In this document: in pieces, positions 16,101 through 25,169 of the stretch
Layout: each line of letters opens with the position of its first letter
How positions within the stretch are numbered: the stretch's first letter is position 1
Source: Terriglobia bacterium
Lineage (GTDB): Bacteria; Acidobacteriota; Terriglobia; Terriglobales; Acidobacteriaceae
Direction: 5' to 3'
Length of the DNA: 64,000 bases
Assembly (NCBI GenBank): GCA_020073645.1
Contig: JAIQET010000001.1
Coordinates: 1 to 64,000 of the forward strand
The notes under the pieces: generated by a model
Told to the model about the DNA's origin: nothing
What the model saw: the letters and a program-made list of their open reading frames with translations, nothing else
Database searches by the model: none
Program-made: the position numbers and the translations under genes

Positions 16101-16129
16101 AGGTTACGCTTTTTCTTCCGGTTTGTCAA
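16101..16129 (-). promoter_or_regulatory. transposase promoter overlapping the right terminal repeat
   Basis: On the minus strand, TTGACA (16129-16124), a 17-base spacer and TAACCT (16106-16101) form a near-consensus sigma70 promoter. The -35 lies within the right inverted repeat, so transposase binding to the end could repress its own gene. Confidence 0.7.
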
Positions 16130-16142
16130 GTATATAATTTCG

Positions 16143-16150
16143 TCTCGCAA
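16143..16150. repeat. target-site duplication, right copy
   Basis: TCTCGCAA, identical to 13518-13525, immediately outside the right end of the IS1595-family element. Confidence 0.85.
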
Positions 16151-16688
16151 AATCCGGCATCGATTGGAGTTAGCCGCAAAATCGGGAGCCGTAAGGACTT
16201 AGCGGGGTTGCGCTGGGAGGCAGAAAGGTTGCTGGCGCGAGAGTGGGCGGGCGAGGATGGCAGGCGCGGAGGAAATGCAGTCGTTACTGTGGAGCTATTC
16301 ATTGTTTTTTACCATCTACTTTCAGCATAGCAGATTTTGCAGGGGAAATGGGACATGGGAGCGGAGTTTATTTCTGCCTTGGGCTGAAGGGGTTGGCGGG
16401 GATTTGGGGTTTTGGGGGGCTTGACAAGAGGAGGGGGCCGCCGAATTCGCGGGGCCTTGATAATCTGCCGCTGCGAGTACTCACTCTCCGACGCGGAGGG
16501 CGGGGCAACCCGGGGTATAAACTCCACGGAGAAAGGATGGGCCAGCTCCCACGGGATGAGGCTATCGCGGTTCGGGAGGGCGGCCTGTGATGAGCGAACA
16601 GGGAGCGATTGCTGGGAGCAGCAGCACCGTAACCCCACCCGCCGTGGCGTCTGCAGCACCATGGCGCGCATGAACCTGTAATGGGAAC
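16151..16688. other. intergenic stretch with no supported gene
   Basis: About 540 bases between the IS element and the ClC gene. Open frames exist on both strands, the longest about 120 codons. They lack Shine-Dalgarno sites and show low-complexity, proline/arginine-rich readings without family features. No palindrome or RNA gene was recognised. Confidence 0.5.
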
Positions 16689-18476
16689 TTAGCCCCGTTC
16701 CTCCCGACTGACCACCTTGTACTTGTTGAGCACCGCCTCGCGCGAAATGACGCCCTCCAGCTTGCGGAAGTCAGCCCGGCTTACCACGGGCACTAACGGG
16801 GCCTCGTACACGTGGCGCAGCGCTGCCTCCAGCGGGAGGTCGGGGTGGAGATATGGCAGGCGCCCGGTGGGGAGCATGGGACCGAGAGTCATTTCGCCCT
16901 TGCCCTCGCTGACAAGCCGCTTCAGCAGGTCGCGGCTCACGCTGGCCCAACCGCTGGGATGGAGGCGGACCAGGAAAAAATCAGCCTGCGATTCCTGGAC
17001 TCTCTGATAAGCCTGCTGCACCGACTCTTCTGAATTCAACACCGGATCAGTGGAAACCCGCATGGCATCTTCGACGCGCAGAACGACCTGCTCTCGTTGC
17101 TCTTCGAGAGAGGGGAGCTCCAGCCCATCCTGACGGGTGAGCATGTCGAAAATCGGCGTGGGCTGCAGGCTGCGGGAGATGACGTAAGCGATGCCATTGG
17201 CCAGAATCACCGGCACAATGATCGAGTAGTTGCCGCTGACTTCCAGAACCATGAAAACCGAAGTCATGGGCGCGCGCAGAAATCCTGCGAACAGGACTCC
17301 CATGCCCACCAGCGCATAGGTCCCGGTGGACCCGGTGAGGTGAGGATAGAAAATGCGTTCGGCCCCGCCGACCGCACCCCCCAGCATCGCACCGATGAAA
17401 AGCGTGGGAGCGAACATCCCGCCCGGCGTCCCGCTGACGAACGAGAGCGTGGTGGCCAGGATCTTCAGCCCTGCCAGAATCGCCAGCACCTTCCAGGTGA
17501 ACTGGTCGTGCATGGCCTGGTCCATATATTCGTATCCCGCACCCATCACCTGGGGAAAGCCCAGATAGCCAATCAGCCCGATAAGGAGTCCGGCCAACGC
17601 CGGCTGGAAGTATTGCGTCCATCGCGGCCGGGCTTTCAGGCGCGCCCGTAAATAGCCAATGGCCCTGGCAAAGATCACGGCCGCCACGCCTCCAGCTACC
17701 CCCAGCACGGCGTACGCGATGAGTTCCGTAGGCCGCACCAGCGAAACCGAGGGAATGCGAAACAGCGGTTCCGAACCCAGGAACCAGCGCACCACCACCA
17801 CGCTGGATATGGCCGACAGTACCACCGAGCCAAGAATGCCGGCACTCCAGCGTCCAATGACCTCTTCGATGACGAACAACACGGCGGAAATGGGAGCGTT
17901 AAAGGCGGCAGCCAGTCCCGCCGCGGCACCCACCGGAGCCAGCAGGCGCAGCTTCTCGCGCGAGAGTTCCAGCCGCCTCCCCAGCGCGGAGGCCAAACTC
18001 GCGCCGATTTGCAAGGACGGGTCCTCCGGACCGAGAGACTGCCCCGAGCCGATGGCCAGTGCGGCAGTGATGAACTTTCCGATCGCCGTGCGAAAGGGTA
18101 TGTAGCCGTTGTAAATGTAGAGCGCAGCCTTGGTCTGGTTTACCCCGCTGCCACGCACCGAAGGAAACACCCGCATCACCAGCGCGGCCAGGATCAGACC
18201 GGCCGCGGTAGGCGCCACCAGCAGCCGCCAGCTGTGAGGCTGGGGCAGAGGGCCCAGCAGCCAGATTCTGCTCCAATCGATTGCCAGGCGAAAGCAAACC
18301 ACCGCTAGTCCCGAGAACAACCCGATGAAAACCGCCAGGAGCAGGAACAAACGCTCTTCCTGGAAGCTAGCGCTCAGGGCGAACCACTTCGCCCAAGGCA
18401 GGCGCTTGGGAGCCTCCGCTTGCGATGCAACGGGAACGCCCGCTGTGACTGTCGGGGAGTTGCTGGAAGAGCTCAT
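16689..18476 (-). CDS. ClC-family chloride channel/antiporter with CBS domains
   Basis: A 595-residue membrane protein with about ten or more hydrophobic helices (residues 40-430). The ClC selectivity-filter motifs are RGSGVNQTK (in place of GSGIP), LGPEDPSLQIGA (in place of GREGP, with the gating glutamate kept), and GTPGGMFAPTLFIGA (GxFxP). The C-terminal 150 residues form a CBS pair (EDAMRVSTDPVL, FLVRLHPSGWASVSRD, LPLEAALRHVYE). The retained glutamate favours a proton-coupled chloride antiporter over a channel. Its start overlaps the upstream TPR gene by 4 bases, indicating one operon. Confidence 0.9.
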   Translation of the reverse strand: MSSSSNSPTVTAGVPVASQAEAPKRLPWAKWFALSASFQEERLFLLLAVFIGLFSGLAVVCFRLAIDWSRIWLLGPLPQPHSWRLLVAPTAAGLILAALVMRVFPSVRGSGVNQTKAALYIYNGYIPFRTAIGKFITAALAIGSGQSLGPEDPSLQIGASLASALGRRLELSREKLRLLAPVGAAAGLAAAFNAPISAVLFVIEEVIGRWSAGILGSVVLSAISSVVVVRWFLGSEPLFRIPSVSLVRPTELIAYAVLGVAGGVAAVIFARAIGYLRARLKARPRWTQYFQPALAGLLIGLIGYLGFPQVMGAGYEYMDQAMHDQFTWKVLAILAGLKILATTLSFVSGTPGGMFAPTLFIGAMLGGAVGGAERIFYPHLTGSTGTYALVGMGVLFAGFLRAPMTSVFMVLEVSGNYSIIVPVILANGIAYVISRSLQPTPIFDMLTRQDGLELPSLEEQREQVVLRVEDAMRVSTDPVLNSEESVQQAYQRVQESQADFFLVRLHPSGWASVSRDLLKRLVSEGKGEMTLGPMLPTGRLPYLHPDLPLEAALRHVYEAPLVPVVSRADFRKLEGVISREAVLNKYKVVSREERG

Positions 18477-19627
18477 TGCTCCGCTCCCGCCCGGTCCTGC
18501 GAAAGCAGCAGCAGGGCCTGATCGAGTTCTGCGGGTGGGCCGCAGGCAATTTTCGTCTGCTGCTCAATCTCAAACACAAAGTCCATCACAGCATCCGGCA
18601 TATCCGCCGCACTGGGCGCATTCAGCTCGCCGAGCCTGGGTTTCATCGCATTCCAGCGAGCTTTTAGCGACGGCAGACCGGTGGACGGTGATGGAGAGTT
18701 CAGATCGATTCCTTTGGCCGAGGCGCAGCTCTCTAGCCGTTTACCGGCCTGCTCGAACGCCCTCCGAACGCGGCGGTTGCGTTCCGCGCTGGAGACGCGC
18801 CGGCCAAAGGGATCCGCTTGCAGAATCAGACTGCTGGTTTCCAGTAAATGCTTGGCCTGCGCATCCTCCGGGTCGGCCTTTACCGCATTCTGCAGATAGC
18901 CCTCGGCGGTGCGATAGCGTCCCAACCGGAAGGCGGCATCTCCAGCCCCAGCTAGGGCGGCTGTGTTGCCGTGATCCTGGTTCAAGACTTCTCGAAATTG
19001 GGCGAGAGCGTGTTCGTTGTCCTGCGCCTGTGCGAAGAGCCGTGCCACCTGCAATTGCAACTCGGGACTCAGCGGCTCCGACGCGGCCAGAGTAATCAGA
19101 TCCGCCTGCGCTTGGGGGAAGGCGTGTTCCCGCAGCAGGAATTCGATCAGTTCAAGCCGGGCGTCGCGGCGCCGGGTGTCGGCGTCAGCTCCCCACACAC
19201 CGTAGACCGCGTTGTGATAGTACTGGATGGCTTTGTCCAGCGATTGTTCGCGTGCGTACAACCGTCCCAACGCCAGATTCACCGCCCCATCCTGGGGCAG
19301 GTGTTCCCAAAGGTTGATCAAGTAGGCTTCGGATTCCTCGGTCCGTCCGGTGTCTCGGAGCGCCCGGGCCAGAGCGAGCTGGTATTGGAAGTTGTCCCGG
19401 CTGTAGGTGAGGGCGGCCCGCAGCTCTTCCAGGGCTTTTTCCGGTTTACCGGCACGCAAGTCTGCTTGGCCGCTTTCAAACAACTGCCTCGCCCATGCCT
19501 TTTCCTGCTCCTGAAATCGGTGAACCAGGCGATTGACTGCCAGGAATGCCAGGACAGCTATGACGACTAAACCTGCAATCACCACCGGAGGCCTGCGGGT
19601 GATTGGTTCCAGTATGACGTGATTCAT
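18473..19627 (-). CDS. membrane-anchored TPR protein
   Basis: A 384-residue protein. One N-terminal helix (about residues 15-35, PPVVIAGLVVIAVLAFLAV) anchors it, and the remainder is predicted outside. Tetratricopeptide repeats run from residue 45 to about 265, for example ARQLFESGQADLRAGKPEKA, ALARALRDTGRTEESEAYL and YRTAEGYLQNAVKADPEDAQ. The last 110 residues are helical without TPR character. The stop overlaps the ClC start (ATGA), so the two are probably co-translated. It may be a scaffold; no partner can be inferred. Confidence 0.8.
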   Translation of the reverse strand: MNHVILEPITRRPPVVIAGLVVIAVLAFLAVNRLVHRFQEQEKAWARQLFESGQADLRAGKPEKALEELRAALTYSRDNFQYQLALARALRDTGRTEESEAYLINLWEHLPQDGAVNLALGRLYAREQSLDKAIQYYHNAVYGVWGADADTRRRDARLELIEFLLREHAFPQAQADLITLAASEPLSPELQLQVARLFAQAQDNEHALAQFREVLNQDHGNTAALAGAGDAAFRLGRYRTAEGYLQNAVKADPEDAQAKHLLETSSLILQADPFGRRVSSAERNRRVRRAFEQAGKRLESCASAKGIDLNSPSPSTGLPSLKARWNAMKPRLGELNAPSAADMPDAVMDFVFEIEQQTKIACGPPAELDQALLLLSQDRAGAEQ

Positions 19628-19964
19628 GTTCGGCTATCCATCCTAAATCAACTCTCGAGCCTCAAGCACTTGTAAACAGCAATTGCACCTGAATCCTCCC
19701 ACATCGCAGTGGGGTCGCTCTATGCTGGCCAAACGGGGCGGGAAAGCTGTGCATCCTCCGACAGAAACTGCTACCCAGGCGCGGCTCCGATAAGGCTGCG
19801 GCGAGGGCGAGGGCCGAGCTTGGGCTCCGGGAGCCGCCCCCGGCACAGTTTCTTGCCGCTCGACTGATGGATGGGCGACCCCGGGACTGGAGTCTTTTAT
19901 CTCCTTGACCTGGCCCTCCGAAGTTATAGAATCCGATGCTCTATCCTGCCGCGCTCGTCTGAAC

Positions 19965-20300
19965 ATGGTGGCCACAACACAATCTCGGATGACAACCAGC
20001 CGCCACCAACGATGGCTGGCGCTGTTCATCTGCGTGAGTGCGCTGTCGCTGGTTGCGCATCTGACCAATCGTTTCGCGTACCAGCTAGCGTTCAAAACTC
20101 CGACGATCAGATGCGGATGCCCGCAGGCGGGGTGGCAATACCTGGAGCGTGATTCCCTTCACTGGGCCGCACCGCCACCGAAGTCGGTCTCGCTCCCGCG
20201 ATTGACCGCAGTGCGGTTTGCTACCGCGCCGGAGGAAGTGCGCCTCCCGCAGATGTTGCTGGGCGAGGGTCTCTACAGCCGTCCCCCGCCTTCCTGCTGA
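19965..20300 (+). CDS. small exported or membrane-anchored hypothetical protein
   Basis: A 111-residue reading with an N-terminal basic stretch and one hydrophobic helix (WLALFICVSALSLVAHL). A cysteine pair (RCGCP) and a proline-rich end (GLYSRPPPSC) follow. The alternative ATG at 19989 gives 103 residues. There is no clear Shine-Dalgarno site, so the gene call is uncertain. It lies upstream of the haloperoxidase on the same strand. Confidence 0.4.
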   Translation: MVATTQSRMTTSRHQRWLALFICVSALSLVAHLTNRFAYQLAFKTPTIRCGCPQAGWQYLERDSLHWAAPPPKSVSLPRLTAVRFATAPEEVRLPQMLLGEGLYSRPPPSC

Positions 20301-20708
20301 ACCTGTTCTCCTCATCCATTTTTCTCCGATGCGTGCCGCAGTCTTGGCTGTGTGTTGCTCGTGGCGAGCGGCACCGGTCATCGGCGGCAAGCCGTCGCGC
20401 CCCGTCCTTCCGTTAGGTACGCATCCGCTGATGTGTGTCTTTATATATCGTATTACGATGTAAATAAATGTTTGCTACACAATGAGATATGAACAGTTTC
20501 TTCTCTTCTGTTGCAGCCTTCTGCACAATTGGCAGGAAGTTGCGGCTCGGACGCGCTGTGCAATTTCGGATTCTCTCCGGCCCGCTAAGTGGTTCATCTT
20601 GGAAGGCGCTGCGTCGAATGGATCGCCTCACGACAGGATTTTCAGGTGCTCTGGACAATCGCGTGCAGGGAAGGGCGGGAAGCTAAATTTCCGAAAGGAG
20701 CGTCGCAT
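20301..20708 (+). promoter_or_regulatory. AT-rich leader of the haloperoxidase gene with palindrome
   Basis: A locally AT-rich block (20440-20500) contains ATCGTA-T-TACGAT (20447-20459), a perfect 6-base-arm palindrome inside a TATATA-rich stretch. It could be an operator or promoter for the haloperoxidase, 250 bases downstream. No other gene was found here. Confidence 0.4.
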
Positions 20709-22490
20709 ATGAGTAGGACCCCCCAAGCAAAAGGAGACGTGCCTGCAGTCAAGCCCGAAACCAACCAACCAGAGATCAGTTCCAGCCGTCGCAAGTTTCT
20801 AGGCAAGATGGGCATGGCGACGGTGGCAGCCGGAGTTCTCGGCAAGGCGCCGAAAGCATTCGCCCAAGCCAGCAAGGTCATTGGTTCCGCCAGCGGTTCC
20901 GCGAACGTTGGTAATAGCTCGTTCAGCAACCGGGTGCAAAAGGCCCAGAACATCCGCACCATGCTAGCCCAGAAAGATGCTGCCCTTGCTATTCCCCCCC
21001 ACTCCGCCAACGGCGACGAGCAGCGCTATTCCGACCACTCCGGCAGCTATAGCAAACCCCTGCTGCAGGACGACATCTGCGTGGTCAACCCTGCTGCCTG
21101 GGCTTCTTTCAAGAAGGCATTGCAGAGCGGCCTGAACAGTGACTACGAGGCGATCATCCTTGGTGGTACGCGCACGCTGAACGGCCCCCAAGCGTCGTAT
21201 GCCTACGATCTGGAATGCGCCGACTCCTGCCAGTTCGGCAATGCCCCAGGCGTTGGTGATCCGAGCGGTCCCGCCCTCGTGCCTCCTTTCGACCAGGTCA
21301 CCAGCGCGGCCTACGGCACGCAACTGGTGGAGATGTACTGGGCCTCGCTGTTGCGCGACGTGGCCTTCACCGACTACGCCTCAAACGACACTGCCATAGC
21401 GGCCGCCGCGGAACTGTCCGGCATGCCCTCCTACCGCGGCCCGAGAGACGGCACCGGAAAGGTAACCCCGGATCTGCTGTTCCGCGGCACGTTCCAGGGG
21501 GAGACGATCGGTCCCTACATGTCGCAGTTCATGTTTACCCCGACCGCCTTTGGCAACCAGCCGATTCCCATGCAGTTCAACACGTACCTGCCGGGCATCG
21601 ACTACATGCAAGACACAGGAACGTTCCTGCAGGTGCAGAATGGCATCAGCACCGGACTCAGCAATCAGACCGATTCGGTTCTGCGCTACCTGCATGACTG
21701 GCGTGGTCTGGGAGCCCTCACCCATGTGGACGGTCTCTACCAGGAACACCTCATGGCATTGCTGATCATGTCCACCCTGGGCGTTCCGAACAACCCGGGC
21801 AACCCCTACAACGGATCCAAGACGCAGAATGGATTCAGCACCTTTGGCGGTCCGGATTTCCAGCAGTGCGTCGCAGAAGTTGCGGCTCGCGTCCTGAACC
21901 ACGTCTGGTTCCAGAAGTGGCTGGTTCACCTGACGCATCGTCCGGAGTGGGGCGGAGGTCTGGTGCACCAGATCCTGAGCGGCAATGGAAGCAAAGTTCA
22001 GGCTCACCCCAACAACAACGTCCTGAACTCGCAGGCGGTTGCGCAAGCCCACAGCCAAAACCCTTTCGGCGCGTACCTGCTTTCGCAGGCGTTCCCCGAG
22101 GGTTCGCCGGCTCACCCGTCCTATCCGACGGGTCACGGCACGGTGGGGGGCGCTTGCATCACCATCCTGAAGTTCTTCTACGACGGCCACTTCGTGATCC
22201 CGAATCCGATGGTGCCGTCCAGCGATGGCCTTTCGCTGGTGCCTTACACCGGTCCGGATGCGGGCCAGATCACGGTCAACGGAGAACTGAACAAGCTGGC
22301 GCGAAACATCAGCTTTGGTCACGGTGTCGGCTGCGGCATCCACTGGCGCACCGATACCGACACGTCCATGCTGCTCGGCGAGGCTGTGGCGATCAGCTTC
22401 CTTCTCGACCGAGCCAAAACCTATAACGAGAAGTTCACCGTCAACATCACCCGGCTTGACGGGAGCATTGCGACGATCAGCAACGAATAA
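20709..22490 (+). CDS. vanadium-dependent haloperoxidase, Tat-exported
   Basis: A 593-residue protein from ATG 20709 behind GAAAGGAG. A twin-arginine signal (SSRRKFLGKMGMATVAAG) ends near AFA. The PAP2/vanadium-haloperoxidase vanadate-binding pattern is present: K402 in KWLVHLTHRP, PTGHGTVGG (about 473-481), and the ARNISFGHGVGCGIHWRTD segment with R532 and His538/544. Such enzymes oxidise halides with peroxide in the periplasm or outside the cell; the halide preference is not readable. Tat export fits cofactor loading before secretion. A weak GC hairpin follows the stop. Confidence 0.88.
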   Translation: MSRTPQAKGDVPAVKPETNQPEISSSRRKFLGKMGMATVAAGVLGKAPKAFAQASKVIGSASGSANVGNSSFSNRVQKAQNIRTMLAQKDAALAIPPHSANGDEQRYSDHSGSYSKPLLQDDICVVNPAAWASFKKALQSGLNSDYEAIILGGTRTLNGPQASYAYDLECADSCQFGNAPGVGDPSGPALVPPFDQVTSAAYGTQLVEMYWASLLRDVAFTDYASNDTAIAAAAELSGMPSYRGPRDGTGKVTPDLLFRGTFQGETIGPYMSQFMFTPTAFGNQPIPMQFNTYLPGIDYMQDTGTFLQVQNGISTGLSNQTDSVLRYLHDWRGLGALTHVDGLYQEHLMALLIMSTLGVPNNPGNPYNGSKTQNGFSTFGGPDFQQCVAEVAARVLNHVWFQKWLVHLTHRPEWGGGLVHQILSGNGSKVQAHPNNNVLNSQAVAQAHSQNPFGAYLLSQAFPEGSPAHPSYPTGHGTVGGACITILKFFYDGHFVIPNPMVPSSDGLSLVPYTGPDAGQITVNGELNKLARNISFGHGVGCGIHWRTDTDTSMLLGEAVAISFLLDRAKTYNEKFTVNITRLDGSIATISNE

Positions 22491-22499
22491 CTCGTGCTG

Positions 22500-22529
22500 G
22501 CGGGGGGGCCGGTTATCCCGATCCCCCGC
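22500..22529 (+). terminator. possible terminator after the haloperoxidase gene
   Basis: GCGGGGG and CCCCCGC (7-base arms) enclose 16 bases and are followed by TAATTT, a weak U-tract. The remaining 300 bases to the next gene show nothing else recognisable. Confidence 0.4.
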
Positions 22530-22830
22530 TAATTTCAACCCGGTTGATTTTGAGGTGGCTGTTTCGGCAGGCTGCCTCAAGGAAAGAAGTCCTGCACTGG
22601 CTTTGAATTGGAGGGGTCCTTTTCTACAGTGCAGGGCTTCCCCTTTTGGTACGAACTTAAATTAGCAACGTCAGGCTCGGCGGTGATTCGCCTGTTTACA
22701 ACAACAATCTCGTTCAGCATTGGCAGCCGATGCTTTAGCGGTGCAGCAAGTCGTGATATAGCATTAGTGCTCCTCCATATCGCAATCCGTAACTCCCACT
22801 CATGTCCAACCGCTGAAAGCGGCCATACAT

Positions 22831-23298
22831 CTATTTCGCAAACCGACGAACGCTGAAGGAAATCGGCAGCCCGACCACGACCATGTGCACAAGCAGCCCT
22901 TGAATCAGGTTATGAAGTTTGTAAGGACCCCTTGCGTGAAGCGCGGAGAGCGGCAAAACGATAAGATTCATTACCAGTTCAACCGCGATGCCATAGAACA
23001 AGCCGCACACCAGCGGGTGCTCCTTCAAAAAACCCAGCCTGCGGCTTGCCGCGTAGTAAACAGCCGCTGCTGAGAAAGCGATAAAGAAGTGCAGGAAGAC
23101 ACCCAGAACATAGGTGCCGACGCCTCCATGGAAAGCCTGCCGCCCCAGCAGGCCCCCGGCGATCGAGAGCGGAATGTCCCATCCAAATAGGATGCAAGCT
23201 TGTGTAAGGTCCAAAGCCCCGGCAATCAGGCCGCCCACTGCGATTGCCAATAGAGCGTTCCTTTTCCCCAATGGCCAAGGTGCAGAATCTCCAATCAT
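22831..23298 (-). CDS. four-helix membrane protein of unknown function
   Basis: A 155-residue protein with four hydrophobic helices (about residues 15-35, 50-75, 93-115, 125-145), short loops and a basic C-terminus (SVRRFAK). The pattern is that of a small inner-membrane protein. I do not recognise a catalytic or transport motif. It stands alone between the haloperoxidase and the TPR gene. Confidence 0.75.
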   Translation of the reverse strand: MIGDSAPWPLGKRNALLAIAVGGLIAGALDLTQACILFGWDIPLSIAGGLLGRQAFHGGVGTYVLGVFLHFFIAFSAAAVYYAASRRLGFLKEHPLVCGLFYGIAVELVMNLIVLPLSALHARGPYKLHNLIQGLLVHMVVVGLPISFSVRRFAK

Positions 23299-23454
23299 CC
23301 GATACCCTCTCTTTCACCTCTGTAGCGCAGTTAGACTATGCAGGTGTCGCAATGGTTAGCGGACCTCTGTCAAGAGAATCAGAACTTTCTTGATCCGAAA
23401 GGCTTAAACCTTCCCATCCCGGAACCGTTGTTGCACACACCCGGTGTGGCCGGC

Positions 23455-23482
23455 GGGACCCTTCGGCTACGCTCAGGGCAGG
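23455..23482. repeat. partial copy of the CTTCG...CTCAGGGCAGG repeat
   Basis: GGGACCCTTCGGCTACGCTC followed by AGGGCAGG matches one half of the repeat found inside metH (45302-45363) and the right unit at 2626-2683. Confidence 0.6.
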
Positions 23483-23509
23483 CAGCCGGCCCACGGCTTG
23501 CGCAAAATC

Positions 23510-23534
23510 AAAAAGGCAGCCCCGCAGGGCTGCC
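23510..23534 (-). terminator. rho-independent terminator of the TPR gene
   Basis: Minus-strand hairpin with 8-base arms (GGCAGCCC 23515-23522, GGGCTGCC 23527-23534), loop CGCA, and a U-tract from AAAAA at 23510-23514. It lies 30 bases beyond the stop at 23564. Confidence 0.8.
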
Positions 23535-23563
23535 TTGATTCATTCACAGATGATCGTTGACGC

Positions 23564-24862
23564 CTATGCTCCCGGGCGCTTCTTGCGGACGGGTGGCTTC
23601 TTGGGCGGGGGTGGCGCGGCCTTGGTCAGCAGGGTGCCCTTCTCCATCGTCATCACGAAGGGGGTGGCGGTGTAGGACACCGGGGTGCCTTCGAAATCCA
23701 GCGTGCCGCCTTCTTTGGGCATCAGTTTCGCCGGAATCGTGGTGTTCATGGTGAGAATGATATCGGCACGATTCTTTTCAATATCGTCCTGACTGGCGGC
23801 AATCTGCAGTTCGGTGGGAGAGACCTTGATGACCTGGCCTTCCATCTGCAACGACAAGCCTTTGATCAGGCTCCACACTTTGTCGGCGGCTTCCGGTGTC
23901 CCCTTCGAAAGTACCAGCTCCCATTCGGCGAAGCTCAGGGCCTTGATCTGCTCGGGAGTCTTGTCCTTGACCATGGCGGCCGCTTGCTCGGCGGGAGTGG
24001 GCGCCGGCTTGATGGTGAATCCCGCGGGCTGCGTGGGGCTCGCCTTGGCCTGGGCCAGCACCTCGGGCCAGCCATCTTCCCCGGCGTGGTACTTCACGTA
24101 TTGCGACTTGGCGTATTTTTCGATGGACTGCTGATACTGCGGCGTGGGGGCTACCACGGAAGCGCGGGCGGCATACCAGACGCCATTGATGTAGTCGGGC
24201 GTGGGCGATTGCAGATACGCCAGCGCCAGCGGGTACACCAGGCTGAAGTCGGTGGGGTTGGCATCGGCGGCAATGCGCAGATCTTTGGTGGCGGTCGCGT
24301 AATCCTTGTCCTGCAGCGCGGCGATTCCGACCGCGGAATTGAAGATGGCGGCCATCTGGTCCTTCATCTTCTGGAAGTCGGGATCCGACATGCCTTCCGG
24401 CTTGGCGAAGGTCTGCAGGGCCTGCAGACCCTTTTCCCCATACTGCTTGGCGTCGGCGAGGTTCGGCCCCGGGTTCTGCCCTGCTTGAGCAAGGGTGCGC
24501 TTGGTGTAGGCCAGCAGCGCCAGGGCGCGCACGTTGTTGGGATTCGCCTGCAGCAGGCGCTGGGCGGCGTCCATCATCTTCACCTGGTTGCCGGACTGCT
24601 GGTAGGAACCCATCAGCAGCTCGAGCGCATCTTCTTTCATGACGCTGTTGGGATACTGGGCCAGGAAGGCTTCCAGGCCGCTGATCTTGGCCGCGGCATC
24701 CTGCTGCTGCACCGCGCCCACGTAGGCGTTGTACTCCGCCGGATCCTTTATTTCTTTTTTCTGTTGTGGGGCGGCGGCCGGTTGCGCCGACGGTTGCGGC
24801 GCTGTCTGTCCACCTGCCAACCCCACACACGCAAGCACAATCGCCACCAGACTCTTCTTCAT
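23564..24862 (-). CDS. exported TPR-containing protein
   Basis: A 432-residue protein from ATG 24862 with AAGGAG 8 bases upstream; a longer start at 24904 lacks this. The N-terminal signal peptide is MKKSLVAIVLACVGLAGG, followed by a Pro/Gln/Ala-rich linker. TPR-like repeats cover about residues 40-270 (EFNAYVGAV-type helices, then MMDAAQRLLQANPNNVRALA). A C-terminal domain of about 120 residues is beta-rich (GGTLDFEGTPVSYTATPF), ending in a lysine/proline-rich tail. Probably periplasmic; no function can be assigned. Confidence 0.8.
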   Translation of the reverse strand: MKKSLVAIVLACVGLAGGQTAPQPSAQPAAAPQQKKEIKDPAEYNAYVGAVQQQDAAAKISGLEAFLAQYPNSVMKEDALELLMGSYQQSGNQVKMMDAAQRLLQANPNNVRALALLAYTKRTLAQAGQNPGPNLADAKQYGEKGLQALQTFAKPEGMSDPDFQKMKDQMAAIFNSAVGIAALQDKDYATATKDLRIAADANPTDFSLVYPLALAYLQSPTPDYINGVWYAARASVVAPTPQYQQSIEKYAKSQYVKYHAGEDGWPEVLAQAKASPTQPAGFTIKPAPTPAEQAAAMVKDKTPEQIKALSFAEWELVLSKGTPEAADKVWSLIKGLSLQMEGQVIKVSPTELQIAASQDDIEKNRADIILTMNTTIPAKLMPKEGGTLDFEGTPVSYTATPFVMTMEKGTLLTKAAPPPPKKPPVRKKRPGA

Positions 24863-25169
24863 TCGAATGGCTCCTTGAAACTCTTGGGAAATCAGCGACG
24901 ACATTCACCCGGGCATAACCCAAGCCCAGCTCACCCGGGTTCTCTCAGACCATGAGCTCGCCTGCCCATGTGACGGGCCCGGAAGAACCTGACGCCTCGC
25001 GGAAAGATCGAGGCAAACAAGACACGATTCCGGTGAGCCGGATTATAAGTATGGAACTCGCCTAAGGCAAGTTTGCGCAGCCGGCCCCAATATGTCTACC
25101 TTGTTAGGATGCAAAAAGGGAGTGGCCGGATGGATTCCCAAAGTGGAACCTCGGCCCCCAGGCACATTT
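24863..25169. other. divergent intergenic region
   Basis: About 307 bases between the divergent TPR and SDR genes. It must contain both promoters, but no hexamer pair stands out, and no RNA or repeat was recognised. Confidence 0.4.

Larger units (their letters stand above)
13526..16142 (-). mobile_element. complete IS1595-family element with two passenger genes
   Basis: A 2617-base unit. Its ends are imperfect inverted repeats: reading inward from 13526 and from 16142, 18 of the first 23 bases agree, starting CGAAATTAT and rejoining at ACAAACC. The flanks are 8-bp direct repeats TCTCGCAA (13518-13525 and 16143-16150). It encodes an ISXO2-like transposase (15112-16077) plus an overlapping two-gene operon, an unrecognised protein and a PIN-domain protein. 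All three genes are on the minus strand. IS1595-family elements with passenger genes are known as a class. I do not know whether this cargo has been described. Confidence 0.88.

Noticed and set aside
16309-16671. 120-codon minus-strand frame between the IS element and the ClC gene
   Set aside because: No Shine-Dalgarno site, Pro/Arg/Ser-rich low-complexity reading, and no family feature. Competing frames on the plus strand look equally random.
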